Origin: Herbaspirillum sp. ASV7
GTDB lineage: Bacteria > Pseudomonadota > Gammaproteobacteria > Burkholderiales > Burkholderiaceae_D
Assembly: GCF_016429215.1 (NCBI RefSeq)
Contig: NZ_JAELUH010000033.1
Coordinates: 1-57,114 of the forward strand
Direction of reading: 5' to 3'
DNA length: 57,114 bases
The position numbers and the translations under genes are program-made. Positions 1 to 9,299 of the stretch are shown here, piece by piece. The number at the start of each line of letters is the position of its first letter. The stretch's first letter is position 1. The notes under the pieces were generated by a model that was not told the DNA's origin, searched no databases, and saw only the letters and a list, made by a program, of their open reading frames with translations.

Positions 1-1
1 G

Positions 2-3000
2 TCCTACACCACCACCACCCTCGGCGGCATCATTCCCCTCGGCGCGCCTGGTGGCCTGGGCCAGCGTTTGGCCAGCGGCTTCGTGTCCGGTGCCACCACC
101 GGCGAGGTCTCGCGCCAAGCGATGAACCTGGTCTTGCCGCAGAAGCAGGGCTTCGATCCTGAGCAGACCATCCTGGCCGGCCTGAGCGGCGCCATGCTGG
201 GCGGCTTCATGGGGCATGGTCCTGAGAGCATGGGCCCGCTGAATGATGGCGTGCGCAAGACCTTCGCCGATGCCGTGAGCGCAGAGAACGCTGAGCGCGG
301 CGGTCAGATGGTGGAGCAGCTGAGCAAGATCGCCCAGGAATCCAAGCTGCGCGAGGCCGACCCGGCCGCCTTCAAGGAATTCATCCGCACCCAGACCGAG
401 GGCGGCACAGTCCCGAATGTCTACGTCGATGGCAAGCTGTTCGCCGATGCGCTGCACCAGTCGGGCCTCGATCCGCAGCAGATCCCCGGCCTGCCGGAGC
501 GGCTGGCCGAAGCGACCACCACCGGTGGCGATGTGCAGATCCCGATCGAGGACTATGCCACCCACATCGCCGGCACGCCCACCGAGCAGGCCATCCTGCC
601 AAACCTGAAGACCGAGGCAGGCGGCATGACCTATGCCGAGGGCCAGAAGTTTTACCAGGATGCGGCAGGCGAGATGAAGGCACGCGCGCAGGACATCGTC
701 AAGCAGCACCAGATCCTGACCGCCGAGCAGACCGATATCAACAAGATCGGCGACTCGCTGATGGAGCAGATGCAGGCCACTGGGCGCTTCCCGGACGACG
801 TGGCCCGCGCCAGCCTGGCGCCGGTGACCGAGTTCTATCGCACGATGGCGGCTCGGATGGATATGTCTCCGGCTGAACTGTACAAGCAGTTTCCTCTGAA
901 GATTGCCGGCGAGTCGCCCGCAGCTGACGGCCTGAATCAGGGTCCGAAGGAGGGCCCGTTCGGCCCGATCACCGAAGACTTCAAGGGCGATGCCGCCGGT
1001 GCGATCGCGCACCTGAAAGAACAGAAGACCGGCGAGGCCATCGGCGCCCTGCGTCATCCGGATATTGGCGATATCGATCTGCCGTGGGGTAAAGAGGGAA
1101 GCAACTCGCACGATGGTGCCGGCCTGGCCAAACTCGTCCGCTGGCACCCCGAGGTCGTCGATAACCTGCAGGACATCATTTCCTCGATGGAAGTGACCAA
1201 GCGCACGGCAAACCGCGTGCAGCTGGAATCGCCAGACCACAAGGCGGCGGTTCGTTTGACCTACGACGGGGAGGCTAAGAAGTGGCTGCTGACAGCCTTT
1301 GAGAAGGAAGAGGGAGGTGGCAGCCCGAGGACAGACACGGCCACCGACAAAAACGGGAAGGATGACTCGCCTCCCCACGCCTCCGAGGCCATTGTAGACG
1401 AAAGCCTCAAAAAGTTCTATCAGGAGAACCGGGGCGGTTTTGACCCGAAAAGCAACACCATTGGCCTGCTGAAAGATGCTGATCTATCAACGTTCATGCA
1501 TGAATCCGGCCACTTCTTCCTGTCCACGCTGGGCGATCTGGCCGGCCGGGATGGTGCGCCCCAGCAGATCAAGGACGATATGCAGACCGCCATCAAGTGG
1601 ATGGGCGGCAAGGATCTGGCGGACTGGAATGGTCGCACGCTGGAGCAGCAGCGCGACATGCACGAAAAATTCGCCCGCGGCTTCGAGACCTATTTGATGG
1701 AAGGCAAGGCCCCCACTCAGGCGCTGCAGCCTCTGTTCGCGCGCTTCCGGTCCTGGCTGATCAACGTCTACCGCAATCTGAAGAGCCTGGGCGCTGACCT
1801 GTCGCCAGAGGTGCGCGGCGTCATGGATCGCCTGCTGGCCAGCGACACGGCCATCCGTGATACCGAGCAGACGCGCAGCTACTTCCCCCTGGACCTGAGC
1901 AAGACCGGCGCCACCGAGAAAGAGCAGGCCGACTGCGCAGCGCTGGGGCAGAAAGCGACCGAGGACGCTGTCAGCGAGTTGCAGGCGCGCAGCCTGCGCG
2001 ACATGCAGGAAACGTCCAATGCCAAGACCCGGGCACTGCGCGAGATGAAGCGCGAGGCAGCCGGCCTGCGCAAGGGCATCCAGGAAGAGGTGACCAAGGA
2101 GGTCATGGCGCAGCCGGTGGAGCAGGCGCGGGAGTTCATCAAGGAAATGGCCTTCGACCTGAACCCCGAGCGCAGCGAGTACCGGGAGGCCGTCGAGCAG
2201 CACACCGCCCAGCGCGACGAGGCCGCACGCGAATCCCTGGAAGCCTGGACTGCTGCCAATCCTGAGCCCAGCATCGCGCCGCACGTCAGCGGTGCCAAGC
2301 CGAGTGCAGCGGACCGCAAGGCCTATGCAGAGCAGCGCAAGGCCTGGGTCGCTGCGCGCGATGAGGCGACGGCACAGCGCGCCGCCGAATGGGCAGCCAG
2401 CCATCCAGCGCCGGAGAAGCCGGTGACACCTCAGGCAGAATGGGCTGTGCAGCGCGATCAGCGCCGGGCTGCCCTGGCCGAAGAGGTCAAGGCGGATTTC
2501 CTGGCCAAGCCGGAAGCTGAAGACCTGAGCGGCATCAAGAAGGGTCAGTACCTGGCGCGCAACAAGCGCGAGATGGCAAACGAGGTCGATCGCCGCGTGC
2601 TGGAGTGGGAGCGCTCGAATCCCAAGCCGGAAGACACAACCACCCACGTGGACCCGGAAATGGTGGCCGAGGAATTCGGCTTCGGTAGCGGCAAGGAGCT
2701 GCGCGCCGCGCTGGCGGCTGAAAGCCGTTCGGACAAGATCCAGCGCATGACCGACGAGCGCATGCTGCAGCGGCATGGTGAGCTGCTGGACCCGGCTGCC
2801 ATGGACGCGGCGGCCAATGAGGCCGTACACAACGCCGCGCGCGCCAAGTTCATGGCCACTGGCTTAAAGCTGCTGGCCAAGTCTCCGGTGCCGGCGAGCG
2901 AGCTGGCGCGTGCGGCCACCGAGGCGGCGCATACCGCCATCAGCGCCAAGCTTGTGAAGGATGTCGAGCCGCGCCAGTATGAGATCGCCGAGACCAAGGC

Positions 3001-3799
3001 CAACCGGGAGGCGATCGAGAAGGCACCTACCGATGTGGCAGCAGCGATCGCCGCCCAGCGCCAGGCCCTGCTGAGCAACCGGCTGGCCAAGGCCGCGCAC
3101 GACGCGCTGGCCGAGATCAAGAAAATCGTGGCCAGCCAGGCCCGATATGACAAGGCCAGTATCCGCTCCAAGATGGACCCCGATATCCTGGAGCAGATCG
3201 ATGCGCTGCGCGAGCGCTTCGACTTCCGCCGCACGCCACCGGATGGCAGCCCGACCAAGCAGCAGGTCCAGCTGCAGCAGTGGATCGATGCCCAGAAGGA
3301 TCTCGGCTACGCGCCGCTGCAGAATCCGGACATGCTGGATCCGAGCGTCCGGAAGCACTACCAGCAGCTGACGGTCGAGCAGCTGCGCGGCTTCAACGAC
3401 ACCATACGCAGCATGGAAGCGATCGCCCGCGCCAGGAAGACCATCATGGTGGATGGCCAGCGGCAGGATCTGGCTGCAGTGGTGGCCGGCCTGGTCGAGA
3501 AGATGCAGGCCCGGGGCGACAAGTTCACCACCGAGCAACTGGTGGACCGACCGCGCGCCGGTTCCGACAGCTTCTTGTCCGTGGCTCTGGATCGGATGGG
3601 TGCGCAACTGCGTTCCCTGTCCGCTGAGCTCAAGCCGCAGCAGTACAAGGCCAACCAGTTCGACATGCACGAATTGCTGGGGCCGTTCACTCGTTCGATT
3701 TTCGACCGTGTCTTCAAGGCCAACTATGACAAGGTCGATATGCTGAAGTCACTTTCGACCGACTTCAAGGCGGCCGGCGAGCGTTTGGGTACCGACTAG
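2..3799 (+). CDS. Phage polyvalent virion protein, N-terminal part (5' partial, ends at in-frame amber)
   Basis: The frame is open to the left edge, so the true start lies outside; 1265 codons are visible. This looks like a phage polyvalent protein, the kind packaged in virions and injected with DNA. Two recognisable parts: nt ~1030-1310 resembles a phage barnase/EndoU/colicin E5-D/RelE-like nuclease domain (PBECR type; motifs GDIDLPWGKEG, LAKLVRWHPE, KKWLLTAFEKE), and nt 1499-1513 encodes HESGH, an HExxH zinc-protease motif in a context (STFMHESGHFFL) common in such proteins. Nt ~1960-3150 is Ala/Glu/Arg-rich and probably coiled coil. The stop is a TAG at 3797-3799; the same frame continues without another stop to 5629, so this and the next ORF were almost certainly one protein of about 1,875 or more residues. 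Domain calls are from motif recognition only; no profile was run. Confidence 0.8.
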   Translation, partial: SYTTTTLGGIIPLGAPGGLGQRLASGFVSGATTGEVSRQAMNLVLPQKQGFDPEQTILAGLSGAMLGGFMGHGPESMGPLNDGVRKTFADAVSAENAERGGQMVEQLSKIAQESKLREADPAAFKEFIRTQTEGGTVPNVYVDGKLFADALHQSGLDPQQIPGLPERLAEATTTGGDVQIPIEDYATHIAGTPTEQAILPNLKTEAGGMTYAEGQKFYQDAAGEMKARAQDIVKQHQILTAEQTDINKIGDSLMEQMQATGRFPDDVARASLAPVTEFYRTMAARMDMSPAELYKQFPLKIAGESPAADGLNQGPKEGPFGPITEDFKGDAAGAIAHLKEQKTGEAIGALRHPDIGDIDLPWGKEGSNSHDGAGLAKLVRWHPEVVDNLQDIISSMEVTKRTANRVQLESPDHKAAVRLTYDGEAKKWLLTAFEKEEGGGSPRTDTATDKNGKDDSPPHASEAIVDESLKKFYQENRGGFDPKSNTIGLLKDADLSTFMHESGHFFLSTLGDLAGRDGAPQQIKDDMQTAIKWMGGKDLADWNGRTLEQQRDMHEKFARGFETYLMEGKAPTQALQPLFARFRSWLINVYRNLKSLGADLSPEVRGVMDRLLASDTAIRDTEQTRSYFPLDLSKTGATEKEQADCAALGQKATEDAVSELQARSLRDMQETSNAKTRALREMKREAAGLRKGIQEEVTKEVMAQPVEQAREFIKEMAFDLNPERSEYREAVEQHTAQRDEAARESLEAWTAANPEPSIAPHVSGAKPSAADRKAYAEQRKAWVAARDEATAQRAAEWAASHPAPEKPVTPQAEWAVQRDQRRAALAEEVKADFLAKPEAEDLSGIKKGQYLARNKREMANEVDRRVLEWERSNPKPEDTTTHVDPEMVAEEFGFGSGKELRAALAAESRSDKIQRMTDERMLQRHGELLDPAAMDAAANEAVHNAARAKFMATGLKLLAKSPVPASELARAATEAAHTAISAKLVKDVEPRQYEIAETKANREAIEKAPTDVAAAIAAQRQALLSNRLAKAAHDALAEIKKIVASQARYDKASIRSKMDPDILEQIDALRERFDFRRTPPDGSPTKQQVQLQQWIDAQKDLGYAPLQNPDMLDPSVRKHYQQLTVEQLRGFNDTIRSMEAIARARKTIMVDGQRQDLAAVVAGLVEKMQARGDKFTTEQLVDRPRAGSDSFLSVALDRMGAQLRSLSAELKPQQYKANQFDMHELLGPFTRSIFDRVFKANYDKVDMLKSLSTDFKAAGERLGTD

Positions 3800-3820
3800 C
3801 AAAAGAGCCTAAACGATTTC

Positions 3821-5629
3821 GTGCCGAACTCCATCCTGGCCGATGCCGATATCTCCAAGTCCGAAGGCCGCATAGTGTACCGGCGCCTGACGCGCGGTGA
3901 CATGCTGGGCATCGCGCGCCATGTTGGGAACGAGTCGAACTTCGACAAGCTGGCCAAGGGCATGGAGTGGCAGCCTACCGATATCTGGCGCTTCCTGCAC
4001 GACAACATGACGGCGAAGGACTGGGAGGCCACCCAGAAGACTTGGGACGCCTTCGAGCGCCATTGGCCGGCTATGGTCGAGATGAACAAGCGCCTGGGCA
4101 ACACCTCTCCTGACCAGATTGAACGGCGCCCGTTCCGCACCCAGTTTGGCGAGATGGCGGGCGGCTATGCGCCGCTGGACTATGATCCGATTCGTTCCAA
4201 GCTGGCGGTGCGCAAGGCGGATGCCTCGGCGATCGATCCATCGGAAGGGCTGTTCGGAAAGGGCTATTACCGGGCCGACACTACGACCAATGGCTCGCTG
4301 AATGCCCGGGTGGCGAACTACTACGACCGCCTGGACCTGGATTTCCACTCGGTCGAGCGCCGGCTGCACGATACCATCCACGACCTGGCTTACCGCGAGG
4401 CTCTGCTGGACGTGCATAAGATCCTGACCAATGCGGACTTCCGCCGGCAGTTCCAGCACAGCTATGGGCCTGAGCAGTACCGTTCCCTGCAGAACTGGAT
4501 CGGCGACCTGGCCAACGGCCAGAACCGTGACCAGCAGCTGTCCCGTCTGGGGGCAATCCTGGGCGCCAGCCGGCGCGCCATCGTCGCCAACGGCATCGCG
4601 CTGCGCATCTCCACCACCCTGAAGCACGGCGGCAGCGCCGGCCTGAAGTCGCTGGGGTATTTTACTGGCGGCGGCGAGAAGTATTTCGCATCCAGAGTGG
4701 CGGCAATGGGCACACGTAGCGGTACCGAGATTTCCGGAGCCGTGGAGAAATTTCCCGAGATCCGGGCACGTCTGATGCAGCAGGATCGGGACTACCGCCA
4801 GCTGACCGCATCCATGTTCCAGCCGGAGAGCTTCCATACGAAGGCGGAGCGCTTCGGCCACTCGATGGTAGCCTGGTCGGACATGATGACGGCGGTGCCA
4901 ACGGCATGGGCCGCCTATGACAGGGCGATCACCGAGGGCATCCCGGTCAACCGTGGTGGCACCGGCAAGCCGATGAGTGAGAAGGATGCGATCGCCTATG
5001 CCGATCAGATCGTGCGGGAGGCCCACGGCAGCAATATCGAATCGGCGCGATCCATGGTCCTGCAGAACAACAACGAGGCCGTGAAGATGATGACCACGCT
5101 CTATGGCTTCATGAACAACAGCCTGGGCCAGCACATGGACATGGTGGACAAGTTCCGGACGGCCGGCTTCAGCAAGCCCGAGGTACTGTCTCGGTACATG
5201 ATGGCCATGATCGTGCCTGCGCTGTGGGCTGGTGCGCTGGAGAAGCACCAAGGCAAGGACGGCCAGGAGGAAAGCTGGATCAAGTGGGCCGCCGGGGCGA
5301 TCACTGGCGAATATGCCGGCATGGTGCCGTTCGCACGCGAGGCGTTGGCCGCGACGAAGGGATATCCAGGCGCTGGCCTGCCGGCCTACATGTCTGTGAT
5401 GGGCGCGATCGCCAAGCCAGCGATCGATGTGAAACATGCGATCGAGGGCAAGCCGGTCAAAGCGCCGATCAAGGACCTCGGCAATGCTATCGGCTTGGCA
5501 ATTCCTGGTTTCGGTCAGATCGGCACGACGCTACAATACGCAGCAGATGTGAAGAGTGGAAAAGAGCAGCCGCGTGGTCCCCTGGATGTAGCGAAAGGCT
5601 TGGCTCTGGGACACGGCACGAAAGATTAA
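3821..5629 (+). CDS. Phage polyvalent virion protein, C-terminal part (in frame with upstream gene)
   Basis: This 602-residue reading begins at a GTG only seven codons after the TAG of the preceding gene and in the same frame; the codons between encode QKSLNDF. It therefore reads as the C-terminal third of the upstream protein, not an independent gene. An AAAGAG stretch about 12 bases before the GTG is at best a weak ribosome site. The sequence contains no motif I can assign; it is soluble-looking, with Ala/Gly-rich helices towards the end, as in C-termini of large phage internal proteins. Possible states are a broken gene in a decaying prophage, amber readthrough, or reinitiation giving two proteins. 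Its position just before the tail fibre fits an internal or ejected virion protein. Confidence 0.75.
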   Translation: MPNSILADADISKSEGRIVYRRLTRGDMLGIARHVGNESNFDKLAKGMEWQPTDIWRFLHDNMTAKDWEATQKTWDAFERHWPAMVEMNKRLGNTSPDQIERRPFRTQFGEMAGGYAPLDYDPIRSKLAVRKADASAIDPSEGLFGKGYYRADTTTNGSLNARVANYYDRLDLDFHSVERRLHDTIHDLAYREALLDVHKILTNADFRRQFQHSYGPEQYRSLQNWIGDLANGQNRDQQLSRLGAILGASRRAIVANGIALRISTTLKHGGSAGLKSLGYFTGGGEKYFASRVAAMGTRSGTEISGAVEKFPEIRARLMQQDRDYRQLTASMFQPESFHTKAERFGHSMVAWSDMMTAVPTAWAAYDRAITEGIPVNRGGTGKPMSEKDAIAYADQIVREAHGSNIESARSMVLQNNNEAVKMMTTLYGFMNNSLGQHMDMVDKFRTAGFSKPEVLSRYMMAMIVPALWAGALEKHQGKDGQEESWIKWAAGAITGEYAGMVPFAREALAATKGYPGAGLPAYMSVMGAIAKPAIDVKHAIEGKPVKAPIKDLGNAIGLAIPGFGQIGTTLQYAADVKSGKEQPRGPLDVAKGLALGHGTKD

Positions 5630-5711
5630 TTAACCAATACTTGCGCAAGCCCGGCTACACCTTCACACAGCCCCCCGCGCAAACGCAAGGCAAACCATAC
5701 ATGGTGATGCC

Positions 5712-8072
5712 TTGACGATTTCGACAACGAGCAATAAAACGGTAGCCCAAGGTAACGGGCTGACCAATTCCTTCGCGTTCGGCTTTCTGGTACCGGATCC
5801 ATCGCAGATGTTCGTCTATTTCACGGACGCCTCTGGGAATTCTGTACTGCTGAACAACACCCAATACTCGATCAGTGGCATCGGTAACGCCAATGGCGGT
5901 ACCGTGACATATCCTCTGTCGGGCAGTCCGATTGCCGCTGGAACATCTCTGACGATGATCCGCATTCTGGCGTATCAGCAGCTGACGGATCTGATCAACC
6001 AGGGCGGCTACTATCCGGATGTGGTCGAGGCTGCACTGGATTACCTCACCATGCTGACGCAGCAGCTGACGGAGGCGCAGAATCGCGCGCTGAGCCTGGC
6101 CGTGGAGTCCGATGGAAGTATTTCCGTAATCCTGCCGGTACCGCAGGCAAACTACTTGATCGGCTGGAACTCAGGCGCCAACGGTTTGACGAACATCAGC
6201 CCAGGGTCTCTTGCTGGATTGGTCAGCTATGGTAATTGGTCTTCAGCTACCTTCAGCGGCGACGGTACCACTACCGACTTCATACTTTCCAGTGACCCTT
6301 TGGTAGCGGCCAACATTGACGTTTCGGTTGGCGCAGCGGTACAGCGGGTTGGCATCGACTATACGTACATCGGTGCAAACACTGTACGTTTCTCGGTGGC
6401 GCCGCCTGTCGGCACCAATAATGTGTTCATGCGCTGGGGCTCATCGCTGCCTTTGGGGGTTGCAACGTCGGTGGCAGGGCAAACGACTATTGGTACCTCT
6501 CTAATTCAAGCCGTCAATGCTGCTGCCGCGATAGCCATTCTTGGGGCCGTGGATATCTCATCTGCGCAGACAATAACAGGCCTGAAGACATTCAGCGTTG
6601 CACCTATCATGCCGACGGCAGATGTACGACAAACCGTATTACAAGGTGCTATCAATTCAGGCGGCTACGCCAACATGTTATCAGCTGGCACTGGCTTGGC
6701 TTTGAATCTGGCGGCTACGGTGGTACCGATGATCACATCCTTCGCTCAGGGTGTGCTTAGTTTCATGTCGACCTTGTCGGCAGATACCGCTAGCGTGGTT
6801 CCAACGCTGGCTGCGAACAATCTAAGCTTCATCACCCAGGACTACGCCAGCCCGACATCGGTTACCTGGGGTAAGACGCTGGCACCCCCGCAATACGGCT
6901 ACACCTACAACCAGGCCGCGCAAGCACTGCTGCACTTTAATGGCACCGCTGGTTCGACCGCATTTCTGGACGACTTTGGCAACACTTGGACCGCTCAAGG
7001 CAGCGCGAAAGTGCAGACCAACCAAGCCAAATTCGGTGGCGCGGCGCTGGGCGGAGGCGGCACCAGCAACGCCTTGGCAGCCGGCGACTACGTCAAGTCG
7101 GTTTCCTTCACCTCGTTGGGAAATGGAGGTTGGGCACTCCGCGGTTGGTGCTACCCGACTGCACTTCCTGTAAGCGCCGGCTTTGCCACTCTGATGGCCG
7201 CCACGAACGCCAACGGTGTGGGCGCCCTGCTGGGTATTTACAACAATAGCGGGACGATCAAGTTTGCATATAACCTATCGAGCAATGGCTCGACCAACGA
7301 TATCGCGAGCCTTGTTCAAGGTACCACTACCCCGGTCACGAATACTTGGTATTGGGTTGAGCTGACCTATGACGCTGTGGCCAGCGTGTATAGGCTCAAC
7401 GTTGGGACCACGACGAATGCCTCGCAGGAATCCAGCACCACGAGCACTAGCAAGATCTGTCCGGTAACCGCACTCACCGTCGGCAATACGCAAAACATCG
7501 GCAACCAATTCACTGGATACATTGACGAGGCGGAATTTCTGCCGTATTGCGATCACCCCGGAGGCACCGCATACGCTGTTCCCTCCGCCGCCCCAAGTCT
7601 CGCAAACGCAGGCTACGCCAGTGACTTCTTCAGCATCCCCAACATGACGATGTACCAGGTGTCGGGTGCATCGACGGCGGCCGGGGCCAATCCTACCTTC
7701 ACAGCGGTGAAGCGCGTCTATGTTGGCGAATGTGCCACCGGTGCTTCGTCGGTCTCTAGCGTAGTGAATTACGCATTGAAAGGTAGATATTTCTCAGGAC
7801 GATTTCCCATAGCGGCCAGCACTGGTTACGCCAAGGCTCACAACATAGGGACTGAGCCGAAACAAATTAAGTTGCAAGGCGCTACCACGGGTGGTGGAGC
7901 GCTTTATGACTTCGCCAATTTTTTCAACTCCGTATTTTACGGAGCAGCCGTATCCAGCCTTTCGAAAAACTCAATCATGGTATTCACGCAGGCAAACCCC
8001 AACGTCTGGACTGCTGCCGCGTCTTCAGTGGCTGCCGTTGAGGCAGACTTGTTTGTCGGAAGGGGATGGTAA
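5712..8072 (+). CDS. Phage tail fibre / receptor-binding protein with LamG-like domain
   Basis: 786 residues. The first ~130 residues (TVAQGNGLTNSFAFGFLVPDP, later GGYYPDVVEAALDYLTMLTQQL) match the T7-type tail fibre N-terminal adaptor that joins the fibre to a short podovirus tail. Residues ~405-615 form a concanavalin/LamG-like beta-sandwich (LLHFNGTAG, WALRGWCYP, WYWVELTYD, GYIDEAEF), a likely glycan-binding region. The C-terminus (ALKGRYFSGRFP, HNIGTEPKQI) resembles tips of other prophage fibres. The start is a TTG; no ATG is available in frame before the adaptor motif begins. The gene is lower in GC than the polyvalent protein, as is usual for host-range modules that are exchanged between phages. 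Confidence 0.85.
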   Translation: MTISTTSNKTVAQGNGLTNSFAFGFLVPDPSQMFVYFTDASGNSVLLNNTQYSISGIGNANGGTVTYPLSGSPIAAGTSLTMIRILAYQQLTDLINQGGYYPDVVEAALDYLTMLTQQLTEAQNRALSLAVESDGSISVILPVPQANYLIGWNSGANGLTNISPGSLAGLVSYGNWSSATFSGDGTTTDFILSSDPLVAANIDVSVGAAVQRVGIDYTYIGANTVRFSVAPPVGTNNVFMRWGSSLPLGVATSVAGQTTIGTSLIQAVNAAAAIAILGAVDISSAQTITGLKTFSVAPIMPTADVRQTVLQGAINSGGYANMLSAGTGLALNLAATVVPMITSFAQGVLSFMSTLSADTASVVPTLAANNLSFITQDYASPTSVTWGKTLAPPQYGYTYNQAAQALLHFNGTAGSTAFLDDFGNTWTAQGSAKVQTNQAKFGGAALGGGGTSNALAAGDYVKSVSFTSLGNGGWALRGWCYPTALPVSAGFATLMAATNANGVGALLGIYNNSGTIKFAYNLSSNGSTNDIASLVQGTTTPVTNTWYWVELTYDAVASVYRLNVGTTTNASQESSTTSTSKICPVTALTVGNTQNIGNQFTGYIDEAEFLPYCDHPGGTAYAVPSAAPSLANAGYASDFFSIPNMTMYQVSGASTAAGANPTFTAVKRVYVGECATGASSVSSVVNYALKGRYFSGRFPIAASTGYAKAHNIGTEPKQIKLQGATTGGGALYDFANFFNSVFYGAAVSSLSKNSIMVFTQANPNVWTAAASSVAAVEADLFVGRGW

Positions 8073-8074
8073 TT

Positions 8075-8440
8075 ATGGGACATTACATCAATGCCGAATT
8101 TGGCTATTACGAGGGTGATCAGATCGACGCGCTGGACGTGGAGGTGCCGCAGCGGCCGAACGCCACCGATACATGGGACGGTGCCGCTTGGCTCCCGGCA
8201 CCCGTCCCGGTGCCGGTATCGGTGACGCCCCTGCAAGCCCGTCGCGCCCTGCTGGCCGCCGACAAGCTAGCGGCCGTGGAAACTGCCGTCGCCACTGCGG
8301 ACCAGGCGACGCAGCTAGCTTGGCAGTATGCGGCGTCCTTCGAGCGTGCGAGCCCTTTCGTCGCATCGCTGGCTACCGCAGTTGGCCTGACAGATGCCCA
8401 AATCGACGACCTTTTTAGGAGTGCTGCCACCTTCGTCTAA
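8075..8440 (+). CDS. Tail-fibre-associated small protein
   Basis: 121 residues. An ATG at 8066 overlaps the fibre stop, but the ATG at 8075 has a better-placed GGAAGGGG, so I use that. The N-terminal half (MGHYINAEFGYYEGDQID) is followed by a Pro/Val linker and a helical module starting VTPLQARRALLAADKL and ending LTDAQIDDLFRSAA. That module is common directly downstream of tail fibres in proteobacterial prophages, where it is annotated as hypothetical or as a fibre assembly protein. Adjacency and overlap support coupled translation with the fibre. Function in assembly is an inference from position. Confidence 0.7.
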   Translation: MGHYINAEFGYYEGDQIDALDVEVPQRPNATDTWDGAAWLPAPVPVPVSVTPLQARRALLAADKLAAVETAVATADQATQLAWQYAASFERASPFVASLATAVGLTDAQIDDLFRSAATFV

Positions 8441-8442
8441 AT

Positions 8443-8474
8443 GCGGCCGCCCTGTGGGGCGCCTTATTTTTATT
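8443..8474 (+). terminator. Possible terminator after the tail genes
   Basis: A GC-rich imperfect hairpin (GGCCGCCC, loop TGTG, GGGCGCC) is followed by TTATTTTTATT. It lies between the tail-associated gene and the holin. The stem has a bulge and the T-tract is interrupted, so it may be only partially effective. Confidence 0.45.
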
Positions 8475-8492
8475 CTTCAGGACCTACAAATA

Positions 8493-8819
8493 ATGACACC
8501 AGAAAAATCGCCGGAAACCTTCGGGTGGCTCACCTATGCGTGGGTGATCGGTCTTTCGGCATTGGGGGGCTTCGTCTCCTTCATGAGGAAGGTAAAGGAA
8601 GGGCACGCGCGCGCGTGGAACATCGTGGAGCTGATCGGCGAGGTCTGCACCAGCGCCTTTGCGGGCGTCATGACGTTCTACCTGTGCGAGTGGAGCAACT
8701 TTGCGCCGCTGCTGACAGCGGCCATGGTCGGGATTGCCGGCCACATGGGTAGCCGCTCAATCATGCTGCTGGAGCGGATGATGGAATCGAAGTTTCCGCA
8801 GGGAGGTGAAAAACCATGA
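8493..8819 (+). CDS. Phage holin
   Basis: 108 residues with an N-terminal helix (FGWLTYAWVIGLSALGGFVSFM) and two further hydrophobic segments (VCTSAFAGVMTFYL, LLTAAMVGIAGHMG), the layout of the Phage_holin_3 / LydA-type family. It would form the inner-membrane lesions that release the endolysin. The 3' end overlaps the endolysin start as ATGA, with GGAGGTGA inside the holin gene acting as its ribosome site, so the two are translationally coupled. The start chosen is the ATG just before PEKSPETFGW; longer in-frame starts would add a non-conserved leader. Confidence 0.8.
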   Translation: MTPEKSPETFGWLTYAWVIGLSALGGFVSFMRKVKEGHARAWNIVELIGEVCTSAFAGVMTFYLCEWSNFAPLLTAAMVGIAGHMGSRSIMLLERMMESKFPQGGEKP

Positions 8820-9298
8820 GCAGTTTCGATGATGCTTTCGATGCCCTCATCGGCAACGAGGGCGGCTACAGCAACAATCCCAAGGACCCAGGCGGCGAAA
8901 CCATGTGGGGCGTTACCGCCCGCGTGGCCCGGGCCGCTGGCTATGCCGGTGCCATGAAGGACCTGCCCCGCGAGACGGCCAAGGCGATCGCCAAAAAGCT
9001 GTACTGGGATCCCCTGAAGCTGGACCAGTTCGACCCGCGCGTCGCGTTCCAGATCTTCGACGCCAACTACAACGGCGGTCACCCGGTGATCTGGATGCAG
9101 GGCGCCAGCGGCGCCAAGGTGGACGGCCTTCTCGGCCAGGCCACCATTGCAGCTGTGGCCGCCACTGATCCCTTGAAATTCATGATGCGCTGGAACGGGC
9201 TGCGCCTGCGCTACTTCACATCCCTGCAGACCTGGATCAGCTTCGGTAAGGGCTGGGCCAACCGTATAGCCGACAACCTCAAAATTGGAGCAATCTAA
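8816..9298 (+). CDS. Phage endolysin, glycoside hydrolase family 108 muramidase
   Basis: 160 residues, the usual length for GH108 (N-acetylmuramidase) endolysins. The catalytic Glu is in NEGGYSNNPKDPGG at residue 15, followed by the conserved MWGVTARVARAAGY. The C-terminal half (FDANYNGGH, VDGLLGQATIAAV, RLRYFTSL) matches the predicted peptidoglycan-binding domain that normally accompanies GH108. It cleaves the glycan backbone of peptidoglycan at the end of the lytic cycle. No signal peptide is visible, so export depends on a holin. It starts within the holin stop codon (ATGA overlap). Confidence 0.9.
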   Translation: MSSFDDAFDALIGNEGGYSNNPKDPGGETMWGVTARVARAAGYAGAMKDLPRETAKAIAKKLYWDPLKLDQFDPRVAFQIFDANYNGGHPVIWMQGASGAKVDGLLGQATIAAVAATDPLKFMMRWNGLRLRYFTSLQTWISFGKGWANRIADNLKIGAI

Positions 9299-9299
9299 A

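Noticed and set aside
1487..2830. Long open frame on the minus strand opposite the phage polyvalent gene
   Set aside because: Composition is Leu/His/Arg-rich with no motifs; it is the antisense shadow of a high-GC coding strand. Similar long antisense frames at 3809-5437, 22985-24151, 25346-27148, 29930-31702 and 45322-47061 were rejected for the same reason.
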